Shown here: one piece after another, positions 27,444 to 35,300 of the stretch
Position numbering within the stretch: the first letter of the stretch is position 1
Layout of the letters: each line of letters opens with the position of its first letter
Assembly (NCBI GenBank): GCA_031286585.1
Contig: JAITUC010000006.1
Coordinates: 62,001-126,000 of the forward strand
Reading direction: 5' to 3'
DNA: 64,000 bases
DNA from: Delftia acidovorans
GTDB lineage: Bacteria > Pseudomonadota > Gammaproteobacteria > Burkholderiales > Burkholderiaceae_C
The notes under the pieces: generated by a model
Databases searched by the model: none
Told to the model about the DNA's origin: nothing
What the model saw: the letters and a program-made list of their open reading frames with translations, nothing else
Program-made: the position numbers and the translations under genes

Positions 27444-27848
27444 ATGAAGCAAACCGCCAACGGCCCCTTCGATATCCAGCTGGCACCCCAGCCTTTGAGC
27501 AGCGTGGCCGAGAGCACGGGCCTGGGCCGGCTGTCCCTGGACAAGACATTCCATGGTGATCTGCAGGCCACCAGCCAGGGCGAGATGCTGTCGTTTCGCA
27601 GCAGCGTGCAAGGCTCGGCCGGCTATGTGGCCATGGAAACCGTGCGCGGCACGCTGCAGGGGCGCAGCGGCAGTTTCGTGCTGCAGCACAGCTCCACCAT
27701 GGAGCGCGGCACGCCCACGCAATCCATCACCGTGGTGCCTGACTCCGGCACCGACGACCTTGCCGGGATTTCCGGGCGCATGGTGATCACCATTGCCGGC
27801 GGTGGTGCGCACTCCTACCGGTTCGAATACGAATTGCCACAGGCCTGA
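27444..27848 (+). CDS. DUF3224-family protein
   Basis: 134 residues matching the DUF3224 (allene-oxide-cyclase-like barrel) pattern: GRLSLDKTFHGDLQATSQGEM, then GYVAMETVRGTLQGRSGSFVLQHSSTM and SGTDDLAGISGRMVI, ending in YRFEYELPQ. Small cytoplasmic protein, no signal peptide, of unknown function. A short inverted repeat, GTTTA...TAAAC (27,391-27,407), lies upstream and may be an operator. Confidence 0.85.
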   Translation: MKQTANGPFDIQLAPQPLSSVAESTGLGRLSLDKTFHGDLQATSQGEMLSFRSSVQGSAGYVAMETVRGTLQGRSGSFVLQHSSTMERGTPTQSITVVPDSGTDDLAGISGRMVITIAGGGAHSYRFEYELPQA

Positions 27849-28234
27849 AGGGGCATGCGCCCTCTGTAACCCGCGCTGCCGGGGCGCGTTGCCGACAATT
27901 GGCCTATACTGTCCGGTGGCGCTGTTCCTGTTGTTTGCCTCTTCAGCGTCCGTCTGACGCCCTTGCAGCCCCAGGTTCGTTCTGGGTCAGCCGCACTCTG
28001 CGACGAAGCCTGCGACTGTCACTCCCAACGGCGAGCACCACGCGGATCCAACACCCCTCCCGGGTCCGCATTTTTCCTGCGGCTTGCAGGTCCATTTTCC
28101 CTTTTTCGATAAGCCGCCGCCTGGCGGCAGCGGCCATCTTTGCGCTGGCCCAGGGCCGCAGCCAGGCGCTGCATCAGCCGCTGGGCTGAACTGCGGCGAC
28201 GCAACCCTTTCAACATGTACTCACAGGAGTCCCA
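27849..28234 (+). other. 386-bp non-coding leader region before infA
   Basis: No gene is supported here. A TATACT hexamer at 27,906-27,911 could be a -10 box, although a matching -35 at normal spacing is not clear. From there to the infA start, transcripts would carry an unusually long leader of about 320 bases, with C/T-rich runs (28,060-28,110) and GCCGCC/GGCGGC complementary stretches (28,122-28,136) able to fold. Long structured leaders are known before cold-regulated genes; that use here is inference. Confidence 0.4.
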
Positions 28235-28501
28235 TTGGCTAAAGAAGAACTGATCGAAATGCAAGGCCGGGTAGACGAAGTGCTGCCTGATTCCCGCTTC
28301 CGCGTAACGCTGGAAAACGGCCACCAACTCATCGCCTATACCGGCGGAAAAATGCGCAAGCACCGCATCCGCGTGCTGGCCGGCGACAAGGTGACGCTTG
28401 AAATGTCGCCCTACGACCTGAACAAGGGCCGTCTCACGTTCCGCCATATCGAGCAACGCTCGGGCGCCGCACCGGGCCCGCGCCCTGCGCAGCGCCGCTG
28501 A
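28235..28501 (+). CDS. infA: Translation initiation factor IF-1, stand-alone copy with TTG start
   Basis: 88 residues: [60 protein letters not shown], the S1/OB fold of IF-1, with a C-terminal extension ([10 protein letters not shown]) longer than the 72-residue classic form. The start is TTG at 28,235 with CAGGAG at the right distance; no ATG or GTG fits. It is not beside ribosomal protein genes, so it is probably the second infA that many Burkholderiales carry in addition to the one in the spc operon. IF-1 binds the ribosomal A site during initiation. Confidence 0.93.
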   Translation: MAKEELIEMQGRVDEVLPDSRFRVTLENGHQLIAYTGGKMRKHRIRVLAGDKVTLEMSPYDLNKGRLTFRHIEQRSGAAPGPRPAQRR

Positions 28502-28662
28502 AGCCCGCCGGCCCGCTCCTGTTGCAGAGTGGGCATCCGGGGCGCAGGCAGGACCGGGCTCTGTGCCTGGTTGCCTGGTCGGCAGCCCCAGGTAGCTTCC
28601 CAAGCAGCCCCGACGGCCCGACCGCCTGGAGGGCACCGGACGGATCAGGCGAGTCCGTCTGC

Positions 28663-28905
28663 TTATTTGGACATGGAGTCCTTGCCCATGGAATCCTTCT
28701 TCATTCCATCCTTGGACATGCCGTCCTTGTGCATGCCATCTTTGTGCATGCCGCCCTTGGACATCGAGTCCTTCTTCATCCCGTCCTTGGCCATGGAGTC
28801 TTTCTTCATGCCGTCCTTGGCCATGGAGTCCTTCTTCATTCCATCCTTGGACATCGAATCCTTGGACATGGCTCCGTTGGACATGCCGTCCTTCGCCATC
28901 TCATC
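28663..28905 (-). repeat. 15/30-bp coding tandem repeats of the MxKDx protein
   Basis: About 15 imperfect copies of a 15-base unit, frequently paired as 30-base units (MKKDS MAKDG). On the + strand the copies appear as CATGGAGTCCTTCTTCAT-like blocks. Slippage or recombination could change repeat number between strains. Confidence 0.85.
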
Positions 28906-28977
28906 CGCAGCGAATGCCGTGGTGGCGCCGGCCAGGGCGAGGCAGGTGGCGAGCAGGGTGGTGGTGAGCTTGGTCAT
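28663..28977 (-). CDS. Exported pentapeptide MxKDx repeat protein
   Basis: 104 residues: a clean signal peptide (MTKLTTTLLATCLALAGATTAFA-A) and then an almost pure run of five-residue units of the form M-x-K-D-x (such as MSKDG MKKDS MAKDG), matching the MXKDX pentapeptide family known from Burkholderiales. The ATG at 28,977 has AAGGAAG upstream. The mature protein is highly charged, Met-rich and probably unstructured in the periplasm; Met residues could bind copper or be oxidised and repaired. It lies 105 bp downstream of a YedY/sulfite-oxidase-like gene on the same strand. Confidence 0.85.
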   Translation of the reverse strand: MTKLTTTLLATCLALAGATTAFAADEMAKDGMSNGAMSKDSMSKDGMKKDSMAKDGMKKDSMAKDGMKKDSMSKGGMHKDGMHKDGMSKDGMKKDSMGKDSMSK

Positions 28978-29082
28978 TTGAGTCTTCCTTTGGATTAGCG
29001 GTTTGAGGGATTGCAAATCGGCCGGCTTTGGATGGGTCCGGCCTCGCACCTTCGTTGGCGGCCCAGCGGCTTGGGAGGCCGC

Positions 29083-29874
29083 TCAGCTGCCTCCGAACCA
29101 GTTGTAGCCCTGGTCTTCCCAGTAGCCGCCGGAGTAGGTGTTGGTGACGAACATGGCCTGGATGTGCTTCGGGTTCTTGTAGCCCAGCTTGGTGGGCATG
29201 CGCAGCTTCATCGGAAAGCCATATTTGGGCGGCAGGGGCTGCCCGTCGTAAGTCAATGCCATCAGCGTCTGCGGATGCAGGGCCGTGGCCATGTCGATGC
29301 TGGTGAAGTAGTCGTCCACGCACTTGAAGCCGACGTACTTGGCGCTGGTGTCTGCGCCTATGTGGCGCAGGAAATCGGCAAAGCGCACGCCGCCCCAGCG
29401 GCCTATGGCGCTCCAGCCTTCCACGCAGATGTGGCGCGTGATCTGTTCTTCCTGCGGCATGGCGCGCAGCTCGGCCAGGGTCCAGGCATGGCGGTCGGCG
29501 ACCATGCCGGTCACTTCCAGGCGCCAGCTGGCCTCGTCCACCTCGCGCACCTCGTCCTCGCCGTAATAGGCATTGAAGGGGAAGGGGCGCGTGATCTCGG
29601 CTGCGGAATAGGTGGGCGCCAGCCGCGAGGGACTGAAGAGCAGGCCCTGCATGCGGTCGTTGAAGCGTGATACCTGGCTGAGCGCGGCCTCGACGTGGCT
29701 GTCATCACTGATGCTGCAGCCCGTGAGCAGGGACAGGCCGCCCAGCGTCAGCGAGCGTTGCAAAAAGGCGCGGCGTGCGGGCTGGTCCAGCCTGCGGGCG
29801 ATCAGCGAGCGTGCCTCGCGCACCACGGCCGCGCCATCGACGCCGGGCAGGGAAGGGGCTTCGAAGATTTTCAT
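29083..29874 (-). CDS. Molybdopterin-dependent oxidoreductase, sulfite oxidase/YedY-like, Tat-exported
   Basis: 263 residues. A twin-arginine signal (PARRAFLQRSLTLGGLSLLTGCS) also has a lipobox-like LTGC, so it may be an exported lipoprotein. The Moco-binding cysteine is Cys150 in RHICVEGWSAIGRWGG, followed by the sulfite-oxidase-fold segments YVGFKCVDDYFTSIDM, LPPKYGFPMKLRMPTKLGYK and GYWEDQGYNWFG. Related MsrP reduces oxidised methionine in the periplasm, others oxidise sulfite. It overlaps the cytochrome b gene by four bases, so electrons go to or come from that membrane partner. Confidence 0.88.
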   Translation of the reverse strand: MKIFEAPSLPGVDGAAVVREARSLIARRLDQPARRAFLQRSLTLGGLSLLTGCSISDDSHVEAALSQVSRFNDRMQGLLFSPSRLAPTYSAAEITRPFPFNAYYGEDEVREVDEASWRLEVTGMVADRHAWTLAELRAMPQEEQITRHICVEGWSAIGRWGGVRFADFLRHIGADTSAKYVGFKCVDDYFTSIDMATALHPQTLMALTYDGQPLPPKYGFPMKLRMPTKLGYKNPKHIQAMFVTNTYSGGYWEDQGYNWFGGS

Positions 29875-30524
29875 GGTGACTTGGGCGCACGGCCGTGGAT
29901 CATGGTCAGGAAGGTCCGGGGCACCAGGGCGACCATTGCCAGGTGCACGACCACGAAGGCCACCAGCGCGGACATGCCGAAGAAGTGCACGCGCCTTGCG
30001 GATTCATAGCCGCCCAGCAGCTCGCGCAGCAGCGGGAACTGCACCGACTTCCAGAGCACCAGGCCCGACAGCACGATCACCACCAGGTCCAGCACCACGA
30101 ACAGGTAGGCCAGCTTTTGCACATGGTTGTAGCGGGCCGGGTCGGCGTGCGAGAGCCGGCCCTTGAGGGCGGCCAGCAGGTCCTGGCGCACGCCCTGCAC
30201 GCTGACGGGAAAGAACTTGCGGGCCCAGCGCCCGCTGGCGATGTTGAGCAGCAGGTACACCAGGCCGTTGAACACCAGCAGCCACATGGCCGCGAAATGC
30301 CATTGCAGCGCCCCGCCCAGCCAGCCGCCCAGCGTGATGGAGCCCGGAAAGCTGAAATCAAAGAACGGGGCCGCGTTGTAGATGCGCCAGCCGCTGGTCA
30401 CCAGGATGACCACGGCCAGCGCATTGAGCCAATGCGTGAGGCGCAGCCACAGCGGGTGGATGCGCTGGCCATCCTTGGGCTGTGCCGGTTGGGGGGTGAT
30501 GAGGGCGGTGTTCATGGGTCCCAT
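29871..30524 (-). CDS. Membrane cytochrome b (b561/thiosulfate reductase type), partner of the molybdoenzyme
   Basis: 217 residues from 30,524; an in-frame ATG at 30,515 is equally possible. Four or five membrane helices with haem-ligand histidines: HPLWLRLTHWLNALAVVIL, LQWHFAAMWLLVFNGLVYL, YNHVQKLAYLFVVLDLVVIV, RRVHFFGMSALVAFVVVHLA. This is the dihaem cytochrome b fold of MsrQ-like and formate/thiosulfate reductase anchors. It overlaps the molybdoenzyme gene by ATGA and would link it to the quinone pool. Confidence 0.85.
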   Translation of the reverse strand: MGPMNTALITPQPAQPKDGQRIHPLWLRLTHWLNALAVVILVTSGWRIYNAAPFFDFSFPGSITLGGWLGGALQWHFAAMWLLVFNGLVYLLLNIASGRWARKFFPVSVQGVRQDLLAALKGRLSHADPARYNHVQKLAYLFVVLDLVVIVLSGLVLWKSVQFPLLRELLGGYESARRVHFFGMSALVAFVVVHLAMVALVPRTFLTMIHGRAPKSP

Positions 30525-30593
30525 TGTTGGAGGGACCCTGTAGCGGATGTATCACGCAAACTTCAATTAATCGTGATAACTCCCAAGGCCTGT

Positions 30594-31508
30594 TCAGCCC
30601 GCCTGGGCGCACCCGGCCAGATAGTCCGCCAGCGTGCGCGCCGCAGGCGACAGCCGGCTGCCGTCCCTGAAGCAGATGGCGAACTGGCGCCGCGCCCAGG
30701 CATCGGTGAGCGGCACCATGTGCATGCCTTGCACGCCCTGGCCGGAGCCCGCCATGCCCAGGATCTCCCTGGGCATGATGGCCACGCCCAGGCCGGCGCG
30801 CACGCAGCGGATCGTGGCGTCGAAGGAACTGACCACGGCGCGGTAATTGAGGGGCCGGCCGATGATGGCCGCCGCCCGCGCCAGCATGGTGTAGACGGCC
30901 GTTGGGGCGGGCAGGCCCACATGCTCGCAGTCCAGCGTTTCGCTGAAGCTGCAGCTGTCGCGCAAGGCCAGCGGGTGCCCGGCCGGCACGGCCACGGCCA
31001 GGGTGTCGCAGCGGTAGGGCAGGGTCTGCAGGCCCTCCAGATCGGCTGCGTTCCAGCACACGCCCACCAGGGCCAGTCCTTCGCGGATGGATCGGATGAT
31101 TTCGCTGCTGGTCAGCTCCTCGATGTCCACGCGGATCTGCGCGTGCTCCGGCTTTTGCAGAAAGGCCGCAATGTCATCGGGCAGGGACTCGGCAATCGAC
31201 GATACCGAGGCCAGTATCCGCACCTGCCCCTTCACGCCATGCTGGTAGGCCGCCATGTCGCGGGCCGCGCGGTCGGCGCTGGCCAGCATGGCGCGTGCAT
31301 GCTCCAGCAGCATCAGCCCGGCCGCTGTGGGCACCACGCCCCGGCGGTGGCGCTCCAGCAGCGGGGCCTGCACCTGCTCTTCCAGCAGCGCCATGCGCTT
31401 GCTGATGGCCGATGAGCCGATGTGCTGCTGCTCGCCCGCGCGGGCGATGTTGCCCAGGTCGCAGGCCGCGACAAAGAGCCGCAGGGTGGTCAGGTCCAGA
31501 TCTTTCAT
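30594..31508 (-). CDS. LysR-family transcriptional regulator (HMG-CoA lyase cluster)
   Basis: 304 residues. Helix-turn-helix in LRLFVAACDLGNIARAGEQQ then IGSSAISKRMALLEEQVQAP; ligand domain with VKGQVRILASVSSIAESLP, RAGLGVAIMPREIL. It diverges from the HMG-CoA lyase/CaiB/Bug genes across a 114-bp spacer holding GCGA-N7-TCGC (31,543-31,557), a possible binding site, so it is probably their regulator. The cytochrome b gene lies downstream on the same strand after 69 bp but is unlikely to be coregulated. Confidence 0.9.
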   Translation of the reverse strand: MKDLDLTTLRLFVAACDLGNIARAGEQQHIGSSAISKRMALLEEQVQAPLLERHRRGVVPTAAGLMLLEHARAMLASADRAARDMAAYQHGVKGQVRILASVSSIAESLPDDIAAFLQKPEHAQIRVDIEELTSSEIIRSIREGLALVGVCWNAADLEGLQTLPYRCDTLAVAVPAGHPLALRDSCSFSETLDCEHVGLPAPTAVYTMLARAAAIIGRPLNYRAVVSSFDATIRCVRAGLGVAIMPREILGMAGSGQGVQGMHMVPLTDAWARRQFAICFRDGSRLSPAARTLADYLAGCAQAG

Positions 31509-31622
31509 GGCGGTTATGGATTTCCATTCGGGAAACTCTGAGGCGAAAAATTATCGCTTCTGCACGCTGGTGGGAATGTCTAAAGTGCCATTCAAGACAA
31601 ACCACCCCACGCGAACCTTCCC

Positions 31623-32576
31623 ATGCCAGAACACATCCGTGCCCCGCAGTCCGCCGTCATCCGTGAGGTCGGCCTGCGCGATGGCCTGCAAAGCATCCGG
31701 ACCGTGTTGTCCACCGAGCGCAAGAAGCAATGGATACGCGATGCCTTCGCTGCCGGCCAGCGCGAGATCGAAGTCGGCTCCTTCGTCCCCGCGCGCCTGC
31801 TGCCCCAACTGGCCGACACGGCCGAGCTGGTGGCCTATGCCCGAACGCTGCCGGGCCTGTTCGTCTCCGTGCTGGTGCCCAATCTGCGCGGTGCCGAAAG
31901 CGCCCTTGCCAGCGGGGCCGACCTGATGCTGGTGCCGCTGTCGGCCAGCCATGCCCACAGCCTGGCCAACCTGCGCAAGACGCCCGATGAGGTCGTGGCC
32001 GAGGTGGCCCGCATGCGTGCCGCACGCGATGCCGCGGGTTCGAAGATGCTGATCGAAGGCGGCATAGGCACGGCCTTCGGCTGCACGCTGCAGGGCAGGG
32101 TGGAGCCGGCCGAGGTGCTGCGCTGCATGCAGGCCCTGCTGGACGCGGGGGCCGACCGCGTCAGCATGGCCGACACCGTGGGCCACGGCGGGCCGGGCCA
32201 GGTGCAATCGCTGTTCGAGCAGGCGCGGCGCATTGCGGGCGAACGCTTTTGGTGCGGCCACTTCCACGACACGCGCGGCCTGGCCCTGGCCAATGTGCAT
32301 GCGGCCCTGCAAACCGGCGTCACGCGCTTTGACGCCACCCTGGCCGGCATTGGCGGCTGCCCCCATGCGCCCGGCGCCAGCGGCAATGCCTCCACCGAAG
32401 ACCTGGCCTTCATGCTGGACACCATGGACATCGACACGGGCCTGGACATCGAGGCCCTGCTGCGCCTGCGCGCCAAGGTGGCCGCCTGGCTGCCGGGCGA
32501 AAGCCTGCATGGCGTGCTGTGGCGTGCAGGCCTGCCGCGCAGCGAGGCCGCAGCGGCAACCACCGCAGCTGCATGA
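31623..32576 (+). CDS. mvaB: Hydroxymethylglutaryl-CoA lyase family enzyme
   Basis: 317 residues, TIM-barrel HMGL-like fold. The N-terminal IREVGLRDGLQS carries the catalytic Arg and metal-binding Asp of the family; FWCGHFHDTRGLALANVHAAL supplies the metal-binding His-x-His pair; GIGGCPHAPGASGNASTEDL holds the lid cysteine. The family splits 3-hydroxy-3-methylglutaryl-CoA or related acyl-CoAs into acetyl-CoA and an oxo acid. Coupled with a CaiB CoA-transferase, it may degrade a branched hydroxydicarboxylic acid first activated by CoA transfer. Confidence 0.88.
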   Translation: MPEHIRAPQSAVIREVGLRDGLQSIRTVLSTERKKQWIRDAFAAGQREIEVGSFVPARLLPQLADTAELVAYARTLPGLFVSVLVPNLRGAESALASGADLMLVPLSASHAHSLANLRKTPDEVVAEVARMRAARDAAGSKMLIEGGIGTAFGCTLQGRVEPAEVLRCMQALLDAGADRVSMADTVGHGGPGQVQSLFEQARRIAGERFWCGHFHDTRGLALANVHAALQTGVTRFDATLAGIGGCPHAPGASGNASTEDLAFMLDTMDIDTGLDIEALLRLRAKVAAWLPGESLHGVLWRAGLPRSEAAAATTAAA

Positions 32577-32605
32577 ACCCCTTACCTTCCCACGAGCACA
32601 CCTGT

Positions 32606-33751
32606 ATGGCCAACGAACCCCTGCTGCCCCTGTCCGGCATCCGCGTCATCGAATTCACCCACATGGTCATGGGCCCCACCTGCGGCATGATCCTGGCCGA
32701 CCTGGGCGCCGAAGTCATCAAGGTCGAGCCACCGGGCGGCGACAAAACGCGCACGCTGCCCGGCCTGGGCATCGGCTTTTTCCGCAGCTTCAACCGCAAC
32801 AAGAAAAGCGTGGTGCTGGACATCACCACCGAAGCGGGCCGCGCCACCGCTGCCGAGCTGGCCGCTGGCAGCGACGTGGTGCTGGAGAACTTCCGCCCCG
32901 GCCTCATGCAGTCCCTGGGCCTGGACCACGCCACGCTGTCGCAGCGCGCGCCCGGCCTCATCTACGTCAGCCACAAGGGCTTTCTGCCCGGCCCCTACGA
33001 AAAGCGCCTGGCGCTGGACGAGGTGGTGCAGATGATGGGCGGCCTGTCGTACATGACGGGCCCCGTGGGCCGGCCGCTGCGCGCGGGCACCAGCGTCAAC
33101 GACATCATGGGCGGCATGTTCGGCGCCATCGGCGTGCTCGCTGCCCTGCGCGAGCGCGAGCGCACCGGGCGCGGCCAGGAGGTGCAAAGCGCGCTGTTCG
33201 AGAACTGCGTCTTCCTGTCCTCCCAGCACATGCAGCAGTACCTGATGACGGGCGAGGCACTGCCGCCCATGCCCTCGCGCGTATCGGCCTGGAGCGTCTA
33301 CGACGTGTTCACCCTGGCCGGTGGCGAGCAGCTGTTCATCGGCGCCGTCAGCGACAAGCAGTTCGCCACCCTGTGCCGCGTGCTGGACCGCGCCGACCTG
33401 CTCCAGCGCCCCGAATACGCCGACAACGCCGCCCGCGTGGCCGTGCGCCCCCAACTGCTTGCCGAGCTGGGCACCATCCTGGCCAGCTACGAATCGGCCC
33501 GGCTCGCGCCGCAGCTGGAGGCCGCAGGCATTCCCTACGCGCCCATCACGCGGCCCGAGCAACTGGTGGATGACCCGCACCTGCGCCAAAGCGGCGGCCT
33601 GGCTCCCATGCAGACGGAAGACGGCGGCCAGACCGACGTGGTGCTGCTGCCCCTGCTCATGAACGGCCACCGCCCCGGCGTGCGCATGCCGCTGGCCGGG
33701 ATTGGCGAGCACACCGAAGAAGTCCTCGGAGCCCTTGAAGCACGGACCTGA
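32606..33751 (+). CDS. CaiB/BaiF-family CoA-transferase (class III)
   Basis: 381 residues from 32,606. An in-frame ATG at 32,573 overlaps the lyase stop (ATGA) and would give 392, so translational coupling is possible; neither has a strong ribosome site. The pattern LSGIRVIEFTHMVMGPTCGM, ILADLGAEVIKVEPPGGDKTR, FRSFNRNKKSVVLDI and the region ending in GMFGAIGVLAALRERERTG is class III. The catalytic Asp usually follows the KGFLPGPYEKR loop and is seen in RLALDEVVQMMGG. It transfers CoA to an organic acid, preparing the lyase substrate. Confidence 0.9.
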   Translation: MANEPLLPLSGIRVIEFTHMVMGPTCGMILADLGAEVIKVEPPGGDKTRTLPGLGIGFFRSFNRNKKSVVLDITTEAGRATAAELAAGSDVVLENFRPGLMQSLGLDHATLSQRAPGLIYVSHKGFLPGPYEKRLALDEVVQMMGGLSYMTGPVGRPLRAGTSVNDIMGGMFGAIGVLAALRERERTGRGQEVQSALFENCVFLSSQHMQQYLMTGEALPPMPSRVSAWSVYDVFTLAGGEQLFIGAVSDKQFATLCRVLDRADLLQRPEYADNAARVAVRPQLLAELGTILASYESARLAPQLEAAGIPYAPITRPEQLVDDPHLRQSGGLAPMQTEDGGQTDVVLLPLLMNGHRPGVRMPLAGIGEHTEEVLGALEART

Positions 33752-33829
33752 CCGCATTCCCAGGCGCCGGAGGCCATAGAAAAACCTGCCCCGGCGCGCA
33801 AGAGACGACACAACAAAGGAGACAAGCCC

Positions 33830-34810
33830 ATGACCTCGCTCTACCCCACCCGCCGCACCCTGCTGGGCCTGGCCGGCGCCTCGCTGGGCGCCGCCGCGCT
33901 CGGCGTGCGTGCCCAAAATGGCACGCCGCTGCGCGTCATCCTGCCCGTGGGGGCGGGCTCGGGCGCCGACACCATCGTGCGCTCGGCCCAGACCGCGCTG
34001 GTGCGCTCGCTGGGCGGCCAGCCCGTGGTCATGGAAAACCTGCCGGGCGCGGGCGGCATCAGCGGCACGCAGACGCTGGTCAAGGCGCCGGCCGATGGCA
34101 ACACCATCGCCTTCATCTCCAACAACCACGCCGTCAACCCCAGCGTCTTCAAGAAGCTGCCCTACGACAGCCTGGCCGACATCACGCCGCTGTCCATCGT
34201 CGGCGGCTCGCCCTTCGTGCTGGTCGTCCACCCCAAGGTGGCGGCGCGCAATGCGCGCGAACTGCAGGCGCTCATGAAGACGCGGCCCGGCGACCTCAAT
34301 TACGCCTCATCGGGCAACGGCACCATCTTCCACCTCGCGGCCGAAGTCTTTCTGGACGCGGCCGGCGCCACGGCGCGCCACATTCCCTACAAGGGCGTGG
34401 GCCAGATGGTGGTGGACCTGCTCAGCGGGCAGGTGGACTTTGGCGTGATCGCCGTGGGCACGGCGCAGGCCCACCTGAAATCCGGCGCGCTGCGTGCCAT
34501 CGGCATCATGGGCCGCGAGCGTGTGGCATCGCTGCCCGACGTGCCCACCGTGGCCGAGCAAGGCTTTCCCGGCGTGGACATCGCCGGCTGGGTGGCAGCC
34601 ATAGGCCCCAAGGGCATGCCGCCCGCCCAGGTGCGCCGCCTGCACGACGGCATCGCCACAGCCTTTGCCGACCCCGAGGTCAAGGCCGGCTTTGCGCGGC
34701 GTGACGAATACACCGTGCTCAACAGCCCCGAGGCCGCAGCCCAGTTCCTGCGCTCCGAACAGGAACGCTTTGCGCGCCTGGTCAAGAAGGCCAATGTCAC
34801 GCTGGAGTAA
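33830..34810 (+). CDS. Bug/TctC-family periplasmic solute receptor
   Basis: 326 residues with a Tat-like signal (YPTRRTLLGLAGASLGAAAL). Family pattern: LRVILPVGAGSGADTIVRS, GGQPVVMENLPGAGGISG, FISNNHAVNPSVFKKLPYD, HIPYKGVGQMVVDLLSGQVD, LPDVPTVAEQGFPGVDIAGW. Such receptors bind carboxylic acids; the lysine and aspartate residues usual in amino acid binders are absent. It ends the LysR-controlled lyase/transferase cluster and probably captures the acid degraded by it. No TctA/TctB membrane genes accompany it. AAGGAGA lies 10 bp before the start. Confidence 0.9.
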   Translation: MTSLYPTRRTLLGLAGASLGAAALGVRAQNGTPLRVILPVGAGSGADTIVRSAQTALVRSLGGQPVVMENLPGAGGISGTQTLVKAPADGNTIAFISNNHAVNPSVFKKLPYDSLADITPLSIVGGSPFVLVVHPKVAARNARELQALMKTRPGDLNYASSGNGTIFHLAAEVFLDAAGATARHIPYKGVGQMVVDLLSGQVDFGVIAVGTAQAHLKSGALRAIGIMGRERVASLPDVPTVAEQGFPGVDIAGWVAAIGPKGMPPAQVRRLHDGIATAFADPEVKAGFARRDEYTVLNSPEAAAQFLRSEQERFARLVKKANVTLE

Positions 34811-34852
34811 AACCTGGCCCTCTGACCGCTAAGGACAACGCCGGGGTTGGGA

Positions 34853-35296
34853 TCAGCGGGGTGGAGTGGGTGCTGTTGCCGCTGGATCTGCAGCCAGTTG
34901 GCCGGACGACATCACCGCCTCCAGCCCGCTTCTGGGGAAGACCGGGCTGTAGTTCACCTGGATCTCGGAGAGCTTGTCATTCACCCGCGTCGTCATGAAA
35001 TAGCGCGGCATGCCAAACCCCACTTTCATCACCAGACCGCGCAGCTCGGAGAGGGCGCCGACCTTCACATCGGGATCGACCAGCACGGCAATGCGAACCG
35101 TACTTTTGGCATCGGGGGCTGCGGTCAGCTTCCTGGAGAGCGCTTCTTTTAATTGAATGGTGCTGAGTGGTCGGCCATCCATATGGTATTTGATTGTACT
35201 GCCTTTTGAATTTTGCATTTCAATAACAGTCAAATCGGCTGAAATGGCAGATGTCGTTAGAAGAAATCCGAGAGATAGAAAAATACTGTTTTTCAT
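34853..35296 (-). CDS. Exported protein, probable immunity protein for the amidase upstream
   Basis: 147 residues with an N-terminal signal peptide (MKNSIFLSLGFLLTTSAIS-A), a small charged periplasmic domain (LSRKLTAAPDAKSTVRIAVL, YFMTTRVNDKLSEIQVNYSP) and a Pro/Ala tail. It begins 4 bp after the amidase stop; its GGGGAG site lies inside the end of that gene, so it is coupled to it. I do not recognise the family. Export of a small protein encoded directly after a secreted peptidoglycan hydrolase is the classic layout of T6SS effector-immunity pairs; the role is inferred from that layout only. AT-richer than its neighbours. Confidence 0.6.
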   Translation of the reverse strand: MKNSIFLSLGFLLTTSAISADLTVIEMQNSKGSTIKYHMDGRPLSTIQLKEALSRKLTAAPDAKSTVRIAVLVDPDVKVGALSELRGLVMKVGFGMPRYFMTTRVNDKLSEIQVNYSPVFPRSGLEAVMSSGQLAADPAATAPTPPR

Positions 35297-35300
35297 GATT

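Noticed and set aside
28639-28659. Inverted repeat GACGGA...TCCGTC as terminator of the MxKDx gene
   Set aside because: Only 6 bp of stem, 9-base loop and no T run on either side.
28663-28905. Regular short repeats that could suggest a CRISPR array
   Set aside because: The units are contiguous 15-base coding repeats in frame with a signal peptide, with no unique spacers.
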